Below, one piece after another: positions 7,938 to 16,976 of a stretch of DNA of 64,000 nucleotides. The stretch covers positions 124,001 through 188,000 of the forward strand of contig NZ_FODN01000005.1 of assembly GCF_900110375.1 (NCBI RefSeq), written 5' to 3'. The notes under the pieces are model-generated. The model was given only the letters and a program-made list of their open reading frames with translations, had not been told where the DNA came from and searched no databases. Each line of letters begins with the position of its first letter. The stretch's first letter is position 1. This DNA comes from Flavobacterium sinopsychrotolerans (GTDB taxonomy: Bacteria; Bacteroidota; Bacteroidia; Flavobacteriales; Flavobacteriaceae). Position numbers and translations under genes: made by a program.

Positions 7938-8807
7938 CTAGTCATTGGGTTCCACATGAATTAACACATGTCCCAATTCTGGAATCTCTTCCCGCAAGGT
8001 ATCTTTTAGTTTATGAGCGAGATCGTGTCCTTCTTTCACGGTAATATTTGAATCAACCGTTGCATGTAAATCCACGTGATATTGCATACCGGCTTTTCGA
8101 ATGAAACATTTCTCGGTATCAATAATTCCATCCACCTGAATAGAAACCATTCGAATTTGTTCTATTAAATCATCATATAAATGCTCATCCATTATTTCGC
8201 CCAAAGCGGGTCTAAAAATAAGGTAACTGTTATAAAGTATGAATCCCGAGGCAAAAAGTGCTGCCCAATCATCAGCAGATTCGTATCCATTCCCTAAAAT
8301 TAAAGCAACCGAAATCCCAAGAAATGCCGCCACAGAGGTTATTGCATCGCTGCGATGGTGCCAAGCATCAGCTCTTAGTGAGGAACTATTGGTTTGAATG
8401 CTTCTTTTCATCACGATTCGAAAAGAATATTCTTTCCAAATGATAATTGCAGCCAGAACGATTAATGTCCACGGTTTTGGCAATTGATGTGGCGTTCCAA
8501 TATTGATGATACTTTCATAGGCAATAATCGTAGCCGAAGTGATCAAAAAACCTACAACTAGAAAAGTAATCAAAGGTTCTGCCCTACCATGACCGTAAGG
8601 ATGGTTTTTATCAGCTGGCCTGTTTGAATATTTGATTCCAAATAACACCAAAAAAGAAGCAAAAATATCAGTCGTTGATTCAATTGCGTCGGCAATTAGT
8701 GCATACGAATTTCCAAAAAAACCGGCTAAGCCTTTTATAATTGCCAGACAAGTGTTTCCTATGATACTAAAATAAGTCGCCTTGATTGCCGTTTGTTCGC
8801 TTGACAT
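7938..8807 (-). CDS. Cation diffusion facilitator family transporter
   Basis: 289-residue CDF protein, a proton-coupled exporter of divalent metal ions (Zn, Fe, Mn or Co). Six membrane segments occupy about residues 12-210, followed by the cytoplasmic ferredoxin-like domain with metal-binding His residues ('KCFIRKAGMQYHVDLHATVD', 'ELGHVLIHVEP'). The transport site is visible in segments 2 (ADAIESTTD, Asp and Asp, with Glu where many homologues have His) and 5 (DAWHHRSDA, His and Asp). The metal cannot be told from sequence with certainty. Monocistronic, next to murA. Confidence 0.9.
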   Translation of the reverse strand: MSSEQTAIKATYFSIIGNTCLAIIKGLAGFFGNSYALIADAIESTTDIFASFLVLFGIKYSNRPADKNHPYGHGRAEPLITFLVVGFLITSATIIAYESIINIGTPHQLPKPWTLIVLAAIIIWKEYSFRIVMKRSIQTNSSSLRADAWHHRSDAITSVAAFLGISVALILGNGYESADDWAALFASGFILYNSYLIFRPALGEIMDEHLYDDLIEQIRMVSIQVDGIIDTEKCFIRKAGMQYHVDLHATVDSNITVKEGHDLAHKLKDTLREEIPELGHVLIHVEPND

Positions 8808-8838
8808 GTATTTTATTTATAGGTGAAGTAAAACTAAA

Positions 8839-8899
8839 ATCGTTTAAGTAAACCGAATTGAATTTTAGATTTAAATCCTTTCTAGCTTACTTAAACGAT
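8839..8899. repeat. 13-base inverted repeat between murA and the CDF gene
   Basis: ATCGTTTAAGTAA (8839-8851) and its exact reverse complement (8887-8899) enclose 35 bases. A T7 run follows on the plus strand, but no plus-strand gene reads into it; on the minus strand it lies after murA and before the CDF start. It may fold in the murA 3' region. Confidence 0.5.
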
Positions 8900-8921
8900 A
8901 TTTTTTTATGATTTATGTTAT

Positions 8922-10232
8922 TTACGCGCGTACAATATTCGCTCCAATAGCTCTCAATCGTTCGTCAATGCGTTCGTATCCTCTGTCGATTTGTTCAATG
9001 TTTTGAATGGTACTCGTTCCTTTTGCAGAAAGCGCAGCAATCAATAAGGAGATTCCGGCACGAATATCTGGTGATGACATTGTTGTTGCTTTGAGTTGTG
9101 ATTTAAAATCATGTCCCATAACAACAGCACGGTGCGGATCACACAACATAATTTTTGCTCCCATGTCAATTAACTTGTCTACAAAAAACAATCTGCTTTC
9201 AAACATTTTTTGGTGAATCAAAACATCGCCTTTTGCTTGAGTAGCAACTACTAAAACAATACTCAATAAATCCGGAGTAAATCCAGGCCAAGGCGCATCA
9301 GCAATTGTAAGAATAGAACCGTCAATATCCGTTTTTACTTCATACCCATCTACGTGAGCAGGAATGTAAATATCATCGCCGCGACGTTCCAGGGTAATTC
9401 CAAGTTTTCTAAATGTGTTGGGGATTAAGCCAAGATTATCCCAACTTACATCTTTTATCGTAATCTCTGATTTTGTCATTGCAGCCAGACCAATCCAACT
9501 TCCGATTTCAATCATATCAGGAAGAATTCTATGCTCGCAACCGCCTAAACTTTCAACCCCTTCAATAGTCAATAAGTTAGAACCAACTCCTGTTATTTTA
9601 GCTCCCATGGAGTTCAACATCTTACACAATTGTTGCAAGTAAGGCTCACAAGCAGCGTTATAAACTGTTGTTTTTCCTTTGGCCAAAACTGCAGCCATAA
9701 CAATATTTGCAGTTCCGGTAACGGATGCTTCGTCTAATAACATATCGGCACCTTTCAATCCTTTTGGTGCTTCTACACCATAGAAATGATCTTCTCTGTT
9801 ATAACGGAATTTAGCGCCCAGATTGATGAATCCTTCAAAATGCGTGTCCAATCTTCTACGTCCAATTTTATCACCACCTGGTTTTGGAATATATCCTTTA
9901 CCAAATCGTGCCAATAGTGGTCCAACAATCATAATAGAACCTCTTAGAGAACCGCCTTCTTTCTTGAATGCTTCGGTTTCCAGATACTGTATATTCACCT
10001 CATCGGCTTGAAAAGTATACGATCCTGATCCTGTTTTTTGGATTTTTACACCTAAATTTCCTAAAAGCGTAATTAGTTTATTGATATCTATAATATCGGG
10101 AATATTATTGATAATCACTTTTTTAGGCGTTAAAAGAACGGCACATAAAATTTGTAACGCTTCATTTTTAGCTCCTTGTGGCGTGATTTCTCCTTTTAGA
10201 CTAATGCCTCCTTCTATTTTGAAAATTCCCAT
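8922..10232 (-). CDS. murA: UDP-N-acetylglucosamine 1-carboxyvinyltransferase
   Basis: Catalyses transfer of enolpyruvate from PEP to UDP-GlcNAc, the first committed step of peptidoglycan synthesis. 436 residues, normal length, two inside-out alpha/beta domains. Lys22-Asn23 (QGAKNEAL) is present. The catalytic loop reads PKPGGDKIGRRR (117-127): Asp121 stands where most bacteria have the fosfomycin-reactive Cys (Cys115 in E. coli). The same Cys-to-Asp change is known in naturally fosfomycin-resistant enzymes, so the protein is expected to be active but insensitive. Located downstream of DUF493 and DUF4290 genes on the same strand, probably co-transcribed. Confidence 0.97.
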   Translation of the reverse strand: MGIFKIEGGISLKGEITPQGAKNEALQILCAVLLTPKKVIINNIPDIIDINKLITLLGNLGVKIQKTGSGSYTFQADEVNIQYLETEAFKKEGGSLRGSIMIVGPLLARFGKGYIPKPGGDKIGRRRLDTHFEGFINLGAKFRYNREDHFYGVEAPKGLKGADMLLDEASVTGTANIVMAAVLAKGKTTVYNAACEPYLQQLCKMLNSMGAKITGVGSNLLTIEGVESLGGCEHRILPDMIEIGSWIGLAAMTKSEITIKDVSWDNLGLIPNTFRKLGITLERRGDDIYIPAHVDGYEVKTDIDGSILTIADAPWPGFTPDLLSIVLVVATQAKGDVLIHQKMFESRLFFVDKLIDMGAKIMLCDPHRAVVMGHDFKSQLKATTMSSPDIRAGISLLIAALSAKGTSTIQNIEQIDRGYERIDERLRAIGANIVRA

Positions 10233-10333
10233 TTTTTACAGTTATGAGTTATAAATTATTAGATATAAGTTAAAAATTGACGAGTTAAAAGTTACTAAAA
10301 TTCATAACTAAAAACCCCTGATTGATAACTGAT

Positions 10334-11059
10334 TTACAAAGGTTTTCTATTTTGGTTTTTGTGAACTGGATTTGGTTTTCCCGTTTTTATATTCTTATTG
10401 CTAAGAATTTTGGGTTGACCAACCGGCAAGATTTTATTTGAAACCCGTTTGTTGGTTCGCAATAAATCTGTGGTATTTAATAATTCCTCTGTACTTTGAA
10501 TCAAATTCAATTTCCCATCGGACAGTTCGTATAAATGTTCGAAAATTACATCATCTTTCACCGTGTCTTTATTCCAACTCAAGTATGATTTTTTCATGTG
10601 ATTCGCAATCACTTTCACCAAAGCACTTTTCATCTCGCCATCTTCCCATTTATTGGCCACATCAATCATATATTTGATGTTATTGCCGTAAAATCTGTAT
10701 TTTGGAAAATTCTGTGGGTATTTTAAAACATCCGGTTTCAATTGCAACACTTCACGCGAAGGAATTGGATACGGTGAATCAGCCACTAATTTAAAATCAG
10801 ACATAATAAAAAGCTGATCCCATAATTTGTGCTGAAAATCAGGAACATCGCGCAAATGTGGATTCAAACTACCCATCACCTGAATAATGTATTTTGCCGC
10901 TTTGTTGCGTTCTACATCATCTTCAATTTTAGTTGCCTGATCAATCAATTTCTGCAAATGACGGCCGTACTCCGGAATAATCAAATGCGATCTCTCGGCA
11001 TTATATTCCAAATGATGCACGACATCGTTCGAGTTTTCTTTAATGTATTTTGAATTCAT
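10334..11059 (-). CDS. DUF4290 domain-containing protein
   Basis: 241-residue soluble protein of a Bacteroidota-specific family (DUF4290) that regularly sits next to murA. The conserved N-terminal half includes 'LEYNAERSHLIIPEYGR' and a helical 'KYIIQVMGSLNPHLRD' segment. The last 40 residues are Lys/Asn/Pro-rich and probably disordered. No catalytic motif is visible. The conserved neighbourhood suggests a link to peptidoglycan synthesis, which is inference from position only. Confidence 0.85.
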   Translation of the reverse strand: MNSKYIKENSNDVVHHLEYNAERSHLIIPEYGRHLQKLIDQATKIEDDVERNKAAKYIIQVMGSLNPHLRDVPDFQHKLWDQLFIMSDFKLVADSPYPIPSREVLQLKPDVLKYPQNFPKYRFYGNNIKYMIDVANKWEDGEMKSALVKVIANHMKKSYLSWNKDTVKDDVIFEHLYELSDGKLNLIQSTEELLNTTDLLRTNKRVSNKILPVGQPKILSNKNIKTGKPNPVHKNQNRKPL

Positions 11060-11147
11060 ATTCGAAAGTATCTGTTTTGATTCCTAATGCCTTTTTTTCG
11101 AATCGTAATACCATTCGAGCTTAGCACACCAAAATCTTGTGTTGTAT

Positions 11148-11432
11148 TTAAAGGGAAATAATACCTTTTATTGTAGAAACTTCTAGGTATTTATCTACTA
11201 TTTCTTGTGAATCTTTCACAGTGACATCAACAGATATGCTCGTAAACTTTCCTGTCTTGGATTTTGTGGTTTTGATAACCGCCCCCATACAATCAAAAGC
11301 CAACTCCACTCGTTCTACATTATCACTTTCTGTTGGTACAATAAATTTAAATAAGTATTCTGCTGGCCATGTATTGCTCATATCCAACTCCACTTTTAAT
11401 CTATCATAAAATTCTTCAGTCTTCTTATCCAT
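11148..11432 (-). CDS. DUF493 family protein (YbeD-like)
   Basis: 94 residues, the usual length of this ACT-like small family. The pattern 'FYDRLKVELDMSNTWPAEYLFKFIVPT' then 'GKFTSISVDVTVKDSQEIVDKYLEVSTIKGIISL' matches the DUF493/YbeD fold, thought to bind small ligands. A -7 element TATATTTG lies upstream (plus 11453-11460). It is first in a likely minus-strand unit DUF493 - DUF4290 - murA and is divergent from the ATPase at 11580. Confidence 0.8.
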   Translation of the reverse strand: MDKKTEEFYDRLKVELDMSNTWPAEYLFKFIVPTESDNVERVELAFDCMGAVIKTTKSKTGKFTSISVDVTVKDSQEIVDKYLEVSTIKGIISL

Positions 11433-11554
11433 TTTCTATTTAAAAATAAAGGCAAATATACGGTTTCAAACGTAAATTATGAATTTTGAATTATGATTTT
11501 TTGTCTAATCGCATTTTAACCGCAATGATTTTTTCAAATCCCGATAAGTTTAAG

Positions 11555-11562
11555 TAAATTTG
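11555..11562 (+). promoter_or_regulatory. Promoter -7 element (TAAATTTG)
   Basis: TAAATTTG matches the consensus and lies 17 bases before the GTG start of the ATPase gene. No -33 element with the usual spacing is clear. Confidence 0.5.
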
Positions 11563-11579
11563 CCCCTTATTTTTTAAAA

Positions 11580-12119
11580 GTGCAAAAAGAAATCATAGTT
11601 ATCATTGGCGGTCCAGGAACAGGTAAAACCACTATTATCGACGGATTGGTCGCTAAAGGACATTGTTGTTATCCCGAAATTTCCCGAGAGGTGACTTTGG
11701 AAGCAAAAAAACAAGGAATCGAGCAATTGTTCCTTGAAAAACCTTTGTTATTCAGCGAATTACTTCTTGAAGGAAGAAAGAAACAATTTCAAAATGCTTC
11801 AAAAGAGCCACATGAAGTTGTATTTATCGACAGAGGAATTCCGGATGTTTTGGCTTACATGCATTACATTGGCGATAGTTATCCTGCTACTTTTGATGCC
11901 GCTTGCCGGGAACATACCTATTCAAAAATATTCATTCTTCCGCCTTGGGAAGAAATTTACATCAGCGATCACGAACGTTACGAAAACTTCGAACAAGCGA
12001 AACTCATCTACAATCATCTTACGGAAACCTATCAAAGTTATGGTTATGAACTTATAGAAGTTCCAAAAGACACCATGGATAACAGAATTCTTTTTATCTT
12101 AGATGAAATTTCTAAATAG
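11580..12119 (+). CDS. AAA family ATPase (AAA_28, NadR/kinase-like P-loop)
   Basis: 179-residue P-loop protein with Walker A GGPGTGKTT at residues 9-17 and a compact nucleotide-kinase-like fold ('VVFIDRGIPDVLAYMHYIGD' resembles a Walker B and lid region). Families of this type (AAA_28) are annotated as ATPases or predicted kinases; the substrate is unknown. The start is a GTG at 11580, placed just after a good -7 element. It lies 59 bases upstream of recQ on the same strand. Confidence 0.78.
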   Translation: MQKEIIVIIGGPGTGKTTIIDGLVAKGHCCYPEISREVTLEAKKQGIEQLFLEKPLLFSELLLEGRKKQFQNASKEPHEVVFIDRGIPDVLAYMHYIGDSYPATFDAACREHTYSKIFILPPWEEIYISDHERYENFEQAKLIYNHLTETYQSYGYELIEVPKDTMDNRILFILDEISK

Positions 12120-12178
12120 TCTGCAGGTTTAGGATTTAAGCTTTGGACTGTTTTTCAATGAAATGAAATCTATACTTT

Positions 12179-14074
12179 ATGCAAGAAGCAGTTGCTATTC
12201 TTCAAAAATATTGGAAGCACGACAAATTCAGGTCGTTGCAAAAGGAAATTATCGATTCCGTTTTAAGCGGACATGACACCTTTGCATTGATGCCAACCGG
12301 CGGCGGAAAATCAGTTTGTTTCCAAATCCCGGCTATGATGAATGACGGAATTTGTCTAGTCATTTCACCTTTGGTAGCACTGATGAAAGATCAAGTCGCC
12401 AATTTGCAAAAGCGAAACATCAAAGCCATAGCATTAACAGGCGGAATTCGATCCGAGGAGATAATTGATTTACTGGACAATTGCCACTTCGGAAATTATA
12501 AATTCCTTTATTTATCGCCAGAACGTCTTCAATCCGATTGGATTTTGGAACGAATAAAAAATCTCCCCATCAATTTAATCACCATCGATGAAGCGCATTG
12601 CGTCTCACAATGGGGACATGATTTCCGGCCAGCTTATTTAAAAATTTCGGAACTAAAAAAGCATTTTCCATCAGTACCATTTTTAGCATTGACCGCTACT
12701 GCTACGCCAAGGGTCAAAGAAGACATCATCAACGAATTGGGATTACATAAACCACAAGTTTTCGAAAAATCATTCGCTAGAGAAAATATTGCTTACATGA
12801 TTTTTGGGGTCGAGGATAAACTTTTTAGAATAGAACAAATTCTGAAGAAAAACCCACAACCTTCCATAATATATGTGCGAAACAGAAAATCGTGTCTGGA
12901 TATTTCTTCCCAACTGAATTCGTTAGGATTTAAAGCTACCTATTATCACGGCGGACTTTCGTCCAAAGAAAAAGACAAAAACATGCAATCCTGGATGAAC
13001 GAAGAGGTGCAGGTTATTGTGGCTACGAATGCTTTTGGAATGGGAATTGACAAAGCCAATGTAAAAACGGTCATTCACATTCAACTTCCTGAAAACATGG
13101 AAAATTATTACCAGGAAGCCGGACGTGCGGGAAGAAATGGAGAAAGAGCCTTTGCTGTTTTATTGACCAGTCCTTCTGATGTTATTCAGGCTCAAAGCCA
13201 ATTTATCAATATTCTTCCCGATAAAAAGTTTTTGAATCTCATGTATGTTAAGCTCTGTAACTATTTTCAAATCGCTTACGGAGAAGGAATCAATGAACAG
13301 TTCAACTTCAATTTGCATCATTTTTGTTTAAAATATGAATTCCCAACACTGAAAACGTACAACGCCATGCAATTTCTCGACCGACAAGGAATAATTAGTC
13401 TGTCCCAAGAATTTTCGGAAAAAATTACGCTGCAATTTCTAATTCCTTCCAAAGAAGTGATTCGGTATATGAGTTTAAATCCAAACGACGAGGAAATCAT
13501 TTTAGCCATTTTACGCACATATCCGGGAATTTACGAAATGCAAACTGCTTTCAACCTCCAGCTGATTGCCAAAAAATCAAATCATAAGGAAACTGAAATC
13601 CAAGCAGTTTTACATAAATTAAAAGAAAAAGAAATCATAGATTACCATTCGAAAAATAATGATGCCACATTAATTTTCAATGAAGTTCGTGAAGATGACA
13701 GAACCATCAATCGGGTTTCAAAACATTTAGAGAATCAAAATCAATTAAAAAAAGAGCAGCTTCAATCCGTAATCCACTACATTAGTGAGAAAAAAGTGTG
13801 CAAAAACAAGTTGATTCTAAATTATTTTGGCGAAAAGACAACCGTAGATTGCGGTATTTGCTCCTTTTGCATTACCAAGAAAATAAAGAAAAAAGATGTA
13901 TCGCTGCTTTCTACAGCAATAATTACTTTATTGCAAGCCGAAGATCTAAATTCGAGAGACATTCAAAATAAAACTAAAAATAGTCCGGACGAAGTTATTG
14001 GCGTACTTCAGGATTTATTAGAAAACAACACAATTTTGGTTAAACCAAATAACAAATATACTTTACGATCATAA
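12179..14074 (+). CDS. recQ: RecQ family ATP-dependent DNA helicase
   Basis: 3'-5' DNA helicase of recombination and repair. 631 residues with Walker A (MPTGGGKS near 38), DEAH box (IDEAHCVSQWGHDFRP near 140), the second RecA domain ending 'YYQEAGRAGRNGE', and the RecQ zinc-binding and winged-helix region with the Cys cluster CGICSFC near 560. I see no separate HRDC domain of the E. coli type at the C-terminus. Its stop codon overlaps the start of fmt (TAATG), indicating translational coupling. Confidence 0.95.
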   Translation: MQEAVAILQKYWKHDKFRSLQKEIIDSVLSGHDTFALMPTGGGKSVCFQIPAMMNDGICLVISPLVALMKDQVANLQKRNIKAIALTGGIRSEEIIDLLDNCHFGNYKFLYLSPERLQSDWILERIKNLPINLITIDEAHCVSQWGHDFRPAYLKISELKKHFPSVPFLALTATATPRVKEDIINELGLHKPQVFEKSFARENIAYMIFGVEDKLFRIEQILKKNPQPSIIYVRNRKSCLDISSQLNSLGFKATYYHGGLSSKEKDKNMQSWMNEEVQVIVATNAFGMGIDKANVKTVIHIQLPENMENYYQEAGRAGRNGERAFAVLLTSPSDVIQAQSQFINILPDKKFLNLMYVKLCNYFQIAYGEGINEQFNFNLHHFCLKYEFPTLKTYNAMQFLDRQGIISLSQEFSEKITLQFLIPSKEVIRYMSLNPNDEEIILAILRTYPGIYEMQTAFNLQLIAKKSNHKETEIQAVLHKLKEKEIIDYHSKNNDATLIFNEVREDDRTINRVSKHLENQNQLKKEQLQSVIHYISEKKVCKNKLILNYFGEKTTVDCGICSFCITKKIKKKDVSLLSTAIITLLQAEDLNSRDIQNKTKNSPDEVIGVLQDLLENNTILVKPNNKYTLRS

Positions 14075-15021
14075 TGGAAAAATTACGAATTGTTTTTATG
14101 GGTACGCCCGAATTTGCAGTGGGAATATTAGACACAATAATCAAAAACAACTATGAGGTTGTAGGTGTCATAACTGCTGCAGATAAACCAGCAGGCCGCG
14201 GACAAAAATTAAAGTATTCTGCAGTAAAGGAATACGCGCTGGTTCATAATCTAACTTTATTACAGCCTTTAAACTTAAAAGACGAAACTTTTTTAGCTGA
14301 ATTAAAAGCGCTGAATGCTAATTTACAAATTGTAGTTGCGTTTAGAATGTTGCCAAAAGTTGTTTGGGAAATGCCATCCTTAGGAACTTTTAATCTTCAC
14401 GCTTCACTCCTGCCGAATTATCGCGGTGCCGCACCAATAAATTGGGCAATCATCAATGGAGAAACTAAAACGGGTGTCACCACTTTTTTTATCGATGATA
14501 AAATTGATACGGGGGCAATGATTTTAAGTTCGGAAATTCCAATTGATGAAACCGAAAATGCAGGACATTTACACGACCGATTAATGGAATTAGGAAGCAA
14601 GACCATTATTGACACTTTGAAAATGATCGAAACAGGAAACGTATCGACAGAAATCCAAAAAGATACCGCTGAAATTAAAACAGCCTACAAACTCAACAAA
14701 GAGAATTGCAAAATTGACTGGACAAAATCAGCTCAGGAAATAAACAATCTGATTAGAGGTTTGAGTCCCTATCCAGCAGCTTGGTGTTTCTTTAGCGACA
14801 ACAATGAAGAATGGAATGTAAAAATATATGAAGCCAAAATAATTTCTGAGGAGCACTCCATCGCGATTGGAAGTTTAATTTGCACCAAAAAAGAAATGAA
14901 AATTGCAGTAAAAAACGGATTTGTCCAAATACTTAATTTACAGTTTCCGGGTAAAAAGAAAATGAGCACACCAGAATTATTGAATGGGATTGCATTTTCA
15001 GCAGATGCAAAAGTCTATTAA
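14074..15021 (+). CDS. fmt: Methionyl-tRNA formyltransferase
   Basis: Formylates initiator Met-tRNA using 10-formyltetrahydrofolate. 315 residues with the formyl-transferase domain (about 1-185, including 'FNLHASLLPNYRGAAPINWAIINGE', where the catalytic Asn/His/Asp and the SLLP motif lie) and the C-terminal OB-like domain (about 205-310). The ATG overlaps the recQ stop by one base. Confidence 0.97.
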   Translation: MEKLRIVFMGTPEFAVGILDTIIKNNYEVVGVITAADKPAGRGQKLKYSAVKEYALVHNLTLLQPLNLKDETFLAELKALNANLQIVVAFRMLPKVVWEMPSLGTFNLHASLLPNYRGAAPINWAIINGETKTGVTTFFIDDKIDTGAMILSSEIPIDETENAGHLHDRLMELGSKTIIDTLKMIETGNVSTEIQKDTAEIKTAYKLNKENCKIDWTKSAQEINNLIRGLSPYPAAWCFFSDNNEEWNVKIYEAKIISEEHSIAIGSLICTKKEMKIAVKNGFVQILNLQFPGKKKMSTPELLNGIAFSADAKVY

Positions 15022-15060
15022 CATCAATAAAAACGGGCTTTTTTAAATTTTGACATTGAT

Positions 15061-15089
15061 TTATCAACAAAAAAATTAAGTTATCAACA
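15061..15089 (+). promoter_or_regulatory. Two direct DnaA-box-like 9-mers upstream of hup
   Basis: TTATCAACA occurs at 15061-15069 and again at 15081-15089 in the same orientation, 20 bases apart (about two helical turns). It differs by one base from the consensus TTATCCACA. The pair lies just upstream of the hup promoter, so DnaA control is possible; two boxes are too few to call an origin. Confidence 0.4.
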
Positions 15090-15115
15090 AAACAAACTAA
15101 ATTAACACAAAACAC

Positions 15116-15145
15116 TTGCAAGGAACGTATTTCCTACTAAATTTG
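15116..15145 (+). promoter_or_regulatory. hup promoter (TTG - 19 - TAAATTTG)
   Basis: TTG at 15116-15118, 19 bases, then TAAATTTG at 15138-15145: an exact match to the Bacteroidota vegetative promoter spacing. The -33 region reads CTTGCAAG, as it does in the tRNA-Met promoter at 17511. Confidence 0.8.
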
Positions 15146-15188
15146 TGTATTAACAATTTTTTTTAACCAACAATTAATAACTTTTATT

Positions 15189-15461
15189 ATGAACAAATCA
15201 GAATTAATCGATGCTATCGCTGCTGATGCAGGAATCACAAAAGCTGCAGCAAAATTAGCTTTAGAGTCATTTTTAGGAAATGTAGGAGATACTTTGAAAA
15301 AAGGAGGAAGAGTTTCTTTAGTAGGTTTCGGATCATGGTCAGTTTCTGCTAGAGCTGCAAGAGATGGTAGAAACCCTCAAACAGGTAAAACTATCCAAAT
15401 TGCTGCTAAAAACGTAGTGAAATTTAAAGCAGGTGCAGAATTAGAAGGTGCGGTAAACTAG
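15189..15461 (+). CDS. hup: HU family DNA-binding protein
   Basis: 90-residue nucleoid protein that bends and compacts DNA as a dimer. Canonical features: 'MNKSELIDAIA', the 'GFGSWSV' turn, the beta-arm 'RDGRNPQTGKTIQI' with the intercalating Pro, and 'VVKFKAGAEL'. It has a strong promoter and its own terminator, consistent with high, independent expression. Confidence 0.97.
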   Translation: MNKSELIDAIAADAGITKAAAKLALESFLGNVGDTLKKGGRVSLVGFGSWSVSARAARDGRNPQTGKTIQIAAKNVVKFKAGAELEGAVN

Positions 15462-15484
15462 TTTTAACCCCCTTAATATAATCA

Positions 15485-15510
15485 AAACCTTCCATCTGGA
15501 AGGTTTTTTT
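15485..15510 (+). terminator. Intrinsic terminator of hup
   Basis: AAACCTTCC (15485-15493) pairs with GGAAGGTTT (15498-15506), followed by T's. Confidence 0.85.
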
Positions 15511-15579
15511 ATACATTTAGACGATTTTATTTGGCACTATTATAATAAAAAACTTAAATTTAATAAAAAATAAAATCCA

Positions 15580-16140
15580 ATGATTACAGAAAAATTAAAA
15601 AAAGGATATTTGCTTATTGCAGAGCCTACGATAATTGGGGATTTATCATTTAATAGATCGGTAATTTTATTAGCTGATTATAATCAAGAGGGATCCGTTG
15701 GTTTTATAATTAATAAACCTTTGAAATATACCATCCATGATTTAATTCCAGATATTGATGCTAGATTTAAAATTTACAATGGAGGCCCTGTAGAACAAGA
15801 CAATCTTTATTTTATTCATAATAGACCAGATTTGATTTCTAATAGCATTGAGATCTCAAATGGGATATATTGGGGAGGTGATTTTGAATCTACGAAAGAA
15901 CTCATCAATGAAGGAAAAATAAGCAAGAATAATATCCGATTCTTTTTAGGATATACGGGTTGGGATGAAAAACAATTAGAATCCGAGATGGAAAACAACT
16001 CATGGATCATTACTGCAAATAGCTATGAAAATAAAATAATTGGAAAATCAGCCACTCATTTCTGGAAAGAACAAATCATGGAATTAGGTGGTGAATATCT
16101 GATCTGGTCGAATGCTCCAGAAAATCCATACTTAAATTAA
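15580..16140 (+). CDS. YqgE/AlgH family protein
   Basis: 186 residues, the normal size of the YqgE/AlgH (DUF179) family. Typical segments: 'KKGYLLIAEPTIIGDLSFNRSVILL' near the start, 'GSVGFIINKPL', 'IYNGGPVEQDNLYFIH', 'GWDEKQLESEM', and 'GKSATHFWKEQIM'. Family members have a two-layer fold; the biochemical role is unknown. Its stop codon overlaps the stop of the convergent aminotransferase gene by four bases. Confidence 0.92.
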   Translation: MITEKLKKGYLLIAEPTIIGDLSFNRSVILLADYNQEGSVGFIINKPLKYTIHDLIPDIDARFKIYNGGPVEQDNLYFIHNRPDLISNSIEISNGIYWGGDFESTKELINEGKISKNNIRFFLGYTGWDEKQLESEMENNSWIITANSYENKIIGKSATHFWKEQIMELGGEYLIWSNAPENPYLN

Positions 16141-16976
16141 GTACTACTTATCATTTCGTTGAGTTTCGCCAACAGTTGAAGAGATATTTTAGTGGCGAAA
16201 GTTTTTTTACGATATTGTGTTATTGGTTGTATCCCTTTTATAACATTAGTTATAAATAATTCATCTGCTTTTTGAAGATCAAATGGAGAGATCACCTCTT
16301 CTACAACGTCTAAATTTTCTATCTGTTTAGCTAAACTTAGGATCTGCTTCCTCATAATCCCATTTAAGCAGCCTTCAGAAACCGGTGGCGTAATCAATTT
16401 ATTACCCATTAACATAAAGATATTTCCTTGCAGTGCTTCAATTATATTCTTACTGTCATTAAGTAACAAACAATTATCTAACCCATTTTCATTTGCAAAA
16501 ATACTTCCTGTTATATTGATGATTTTATTAGTTGTTTTGATAGAGGATAACAATTGTTTTGTGACATAAAAGTCTTTGTATAAATCTACTTCATACTCCT
16601 TTTTTTCGAAGGAATACAAGCTGTTTTCGAGCGCTAAAGCATGAATTAAAAAAGACACAGTATTATCTTGCGGCAAATAATAACCACCGTCGTTTCTATA
16701 CACTGTAATTCTGGCACGAGAAGAAGACGTCAATCCATTTTTATTAACTAAAGCAAGGATTTGTTCTTCCAGAAACTCCATGGTAAAATTCATTGGAATT
16801 TCCATTCGAACCACACGCATAGAAGACATTAATCTAAAATAGTGATCCTCCAGAAAAAGAATTTTATTGTTTATTATTTTAACTGTTTCAAAAACTCCAT
16901 CACCATATAAAAAAGCACGATTTTGAGTCAATATATTGGCATCCTGAGACACTATAGTTCCATTAAAATTAATCAT
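16137..16976 (-). CDS. Class IV aminotransferase (PLP-dependent)
   Basis: 279-residue fold-type IV PLP enzyme of the branched-chain aminotransferase / 4-amino-4-deoxychorismate lyase superfamily. Visible: 'NRAFLYGDGVFETVKI' (substrate-entry strand), the PLP lysine in 'SSIKTTNKI' near residue 150, the Glu in 'NIIEALQGNIF', and 'GCLNGIMRKQI' (phosphate-binding loop). Sequence alone does not separate a BCAT, a D-amino-acid transaminase or an ADC lyase; no folate or branched-chain genes adjoin. The ATG directly follows the T-run of a hairpin (16984-17003) and is preceded by a -7 element at 17004-17011. Confidence 0.88.
   Translation of the reverse strand: MINFNGTIVSQDANILTQNRAFLYGDGVFETVKIINNKILFLEDHYFRLMSSMRVVRMEIPMNFTMEFLEEQILALVNKNGLTSSSRARITVYRNDGGYYLPQDNTVSFLIHALALENSLYSFEKKEYEVDLYKDFYVTKQLLSSIKTTNKIINITGSIFANENGLDNCLLLNDSKNIIEALQGNIFMLMGNKLITPPVSEGCLNGIMRKQILSLAKQIENLDVVEEVISPFDLQKADELFITNVIKGIQPITQYRKKTFATKISLQLLAKLNEMISST

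Noticed and set aside
11734..12057. 107-residue open frame on the plus strand
   Set aside because: Shifted frame inside the P-loop ATPase gene; composition is unlike a protein and the other frame has a Walker A motif.
15061..15089. Origin of replication at the two TTATCAACA boxes
   Set aside because: Only two boxes, no AT-rich unwinding array beyond the general background, and no dnaA or dnaN gene nearby; regulation of hup is the simpler reading.
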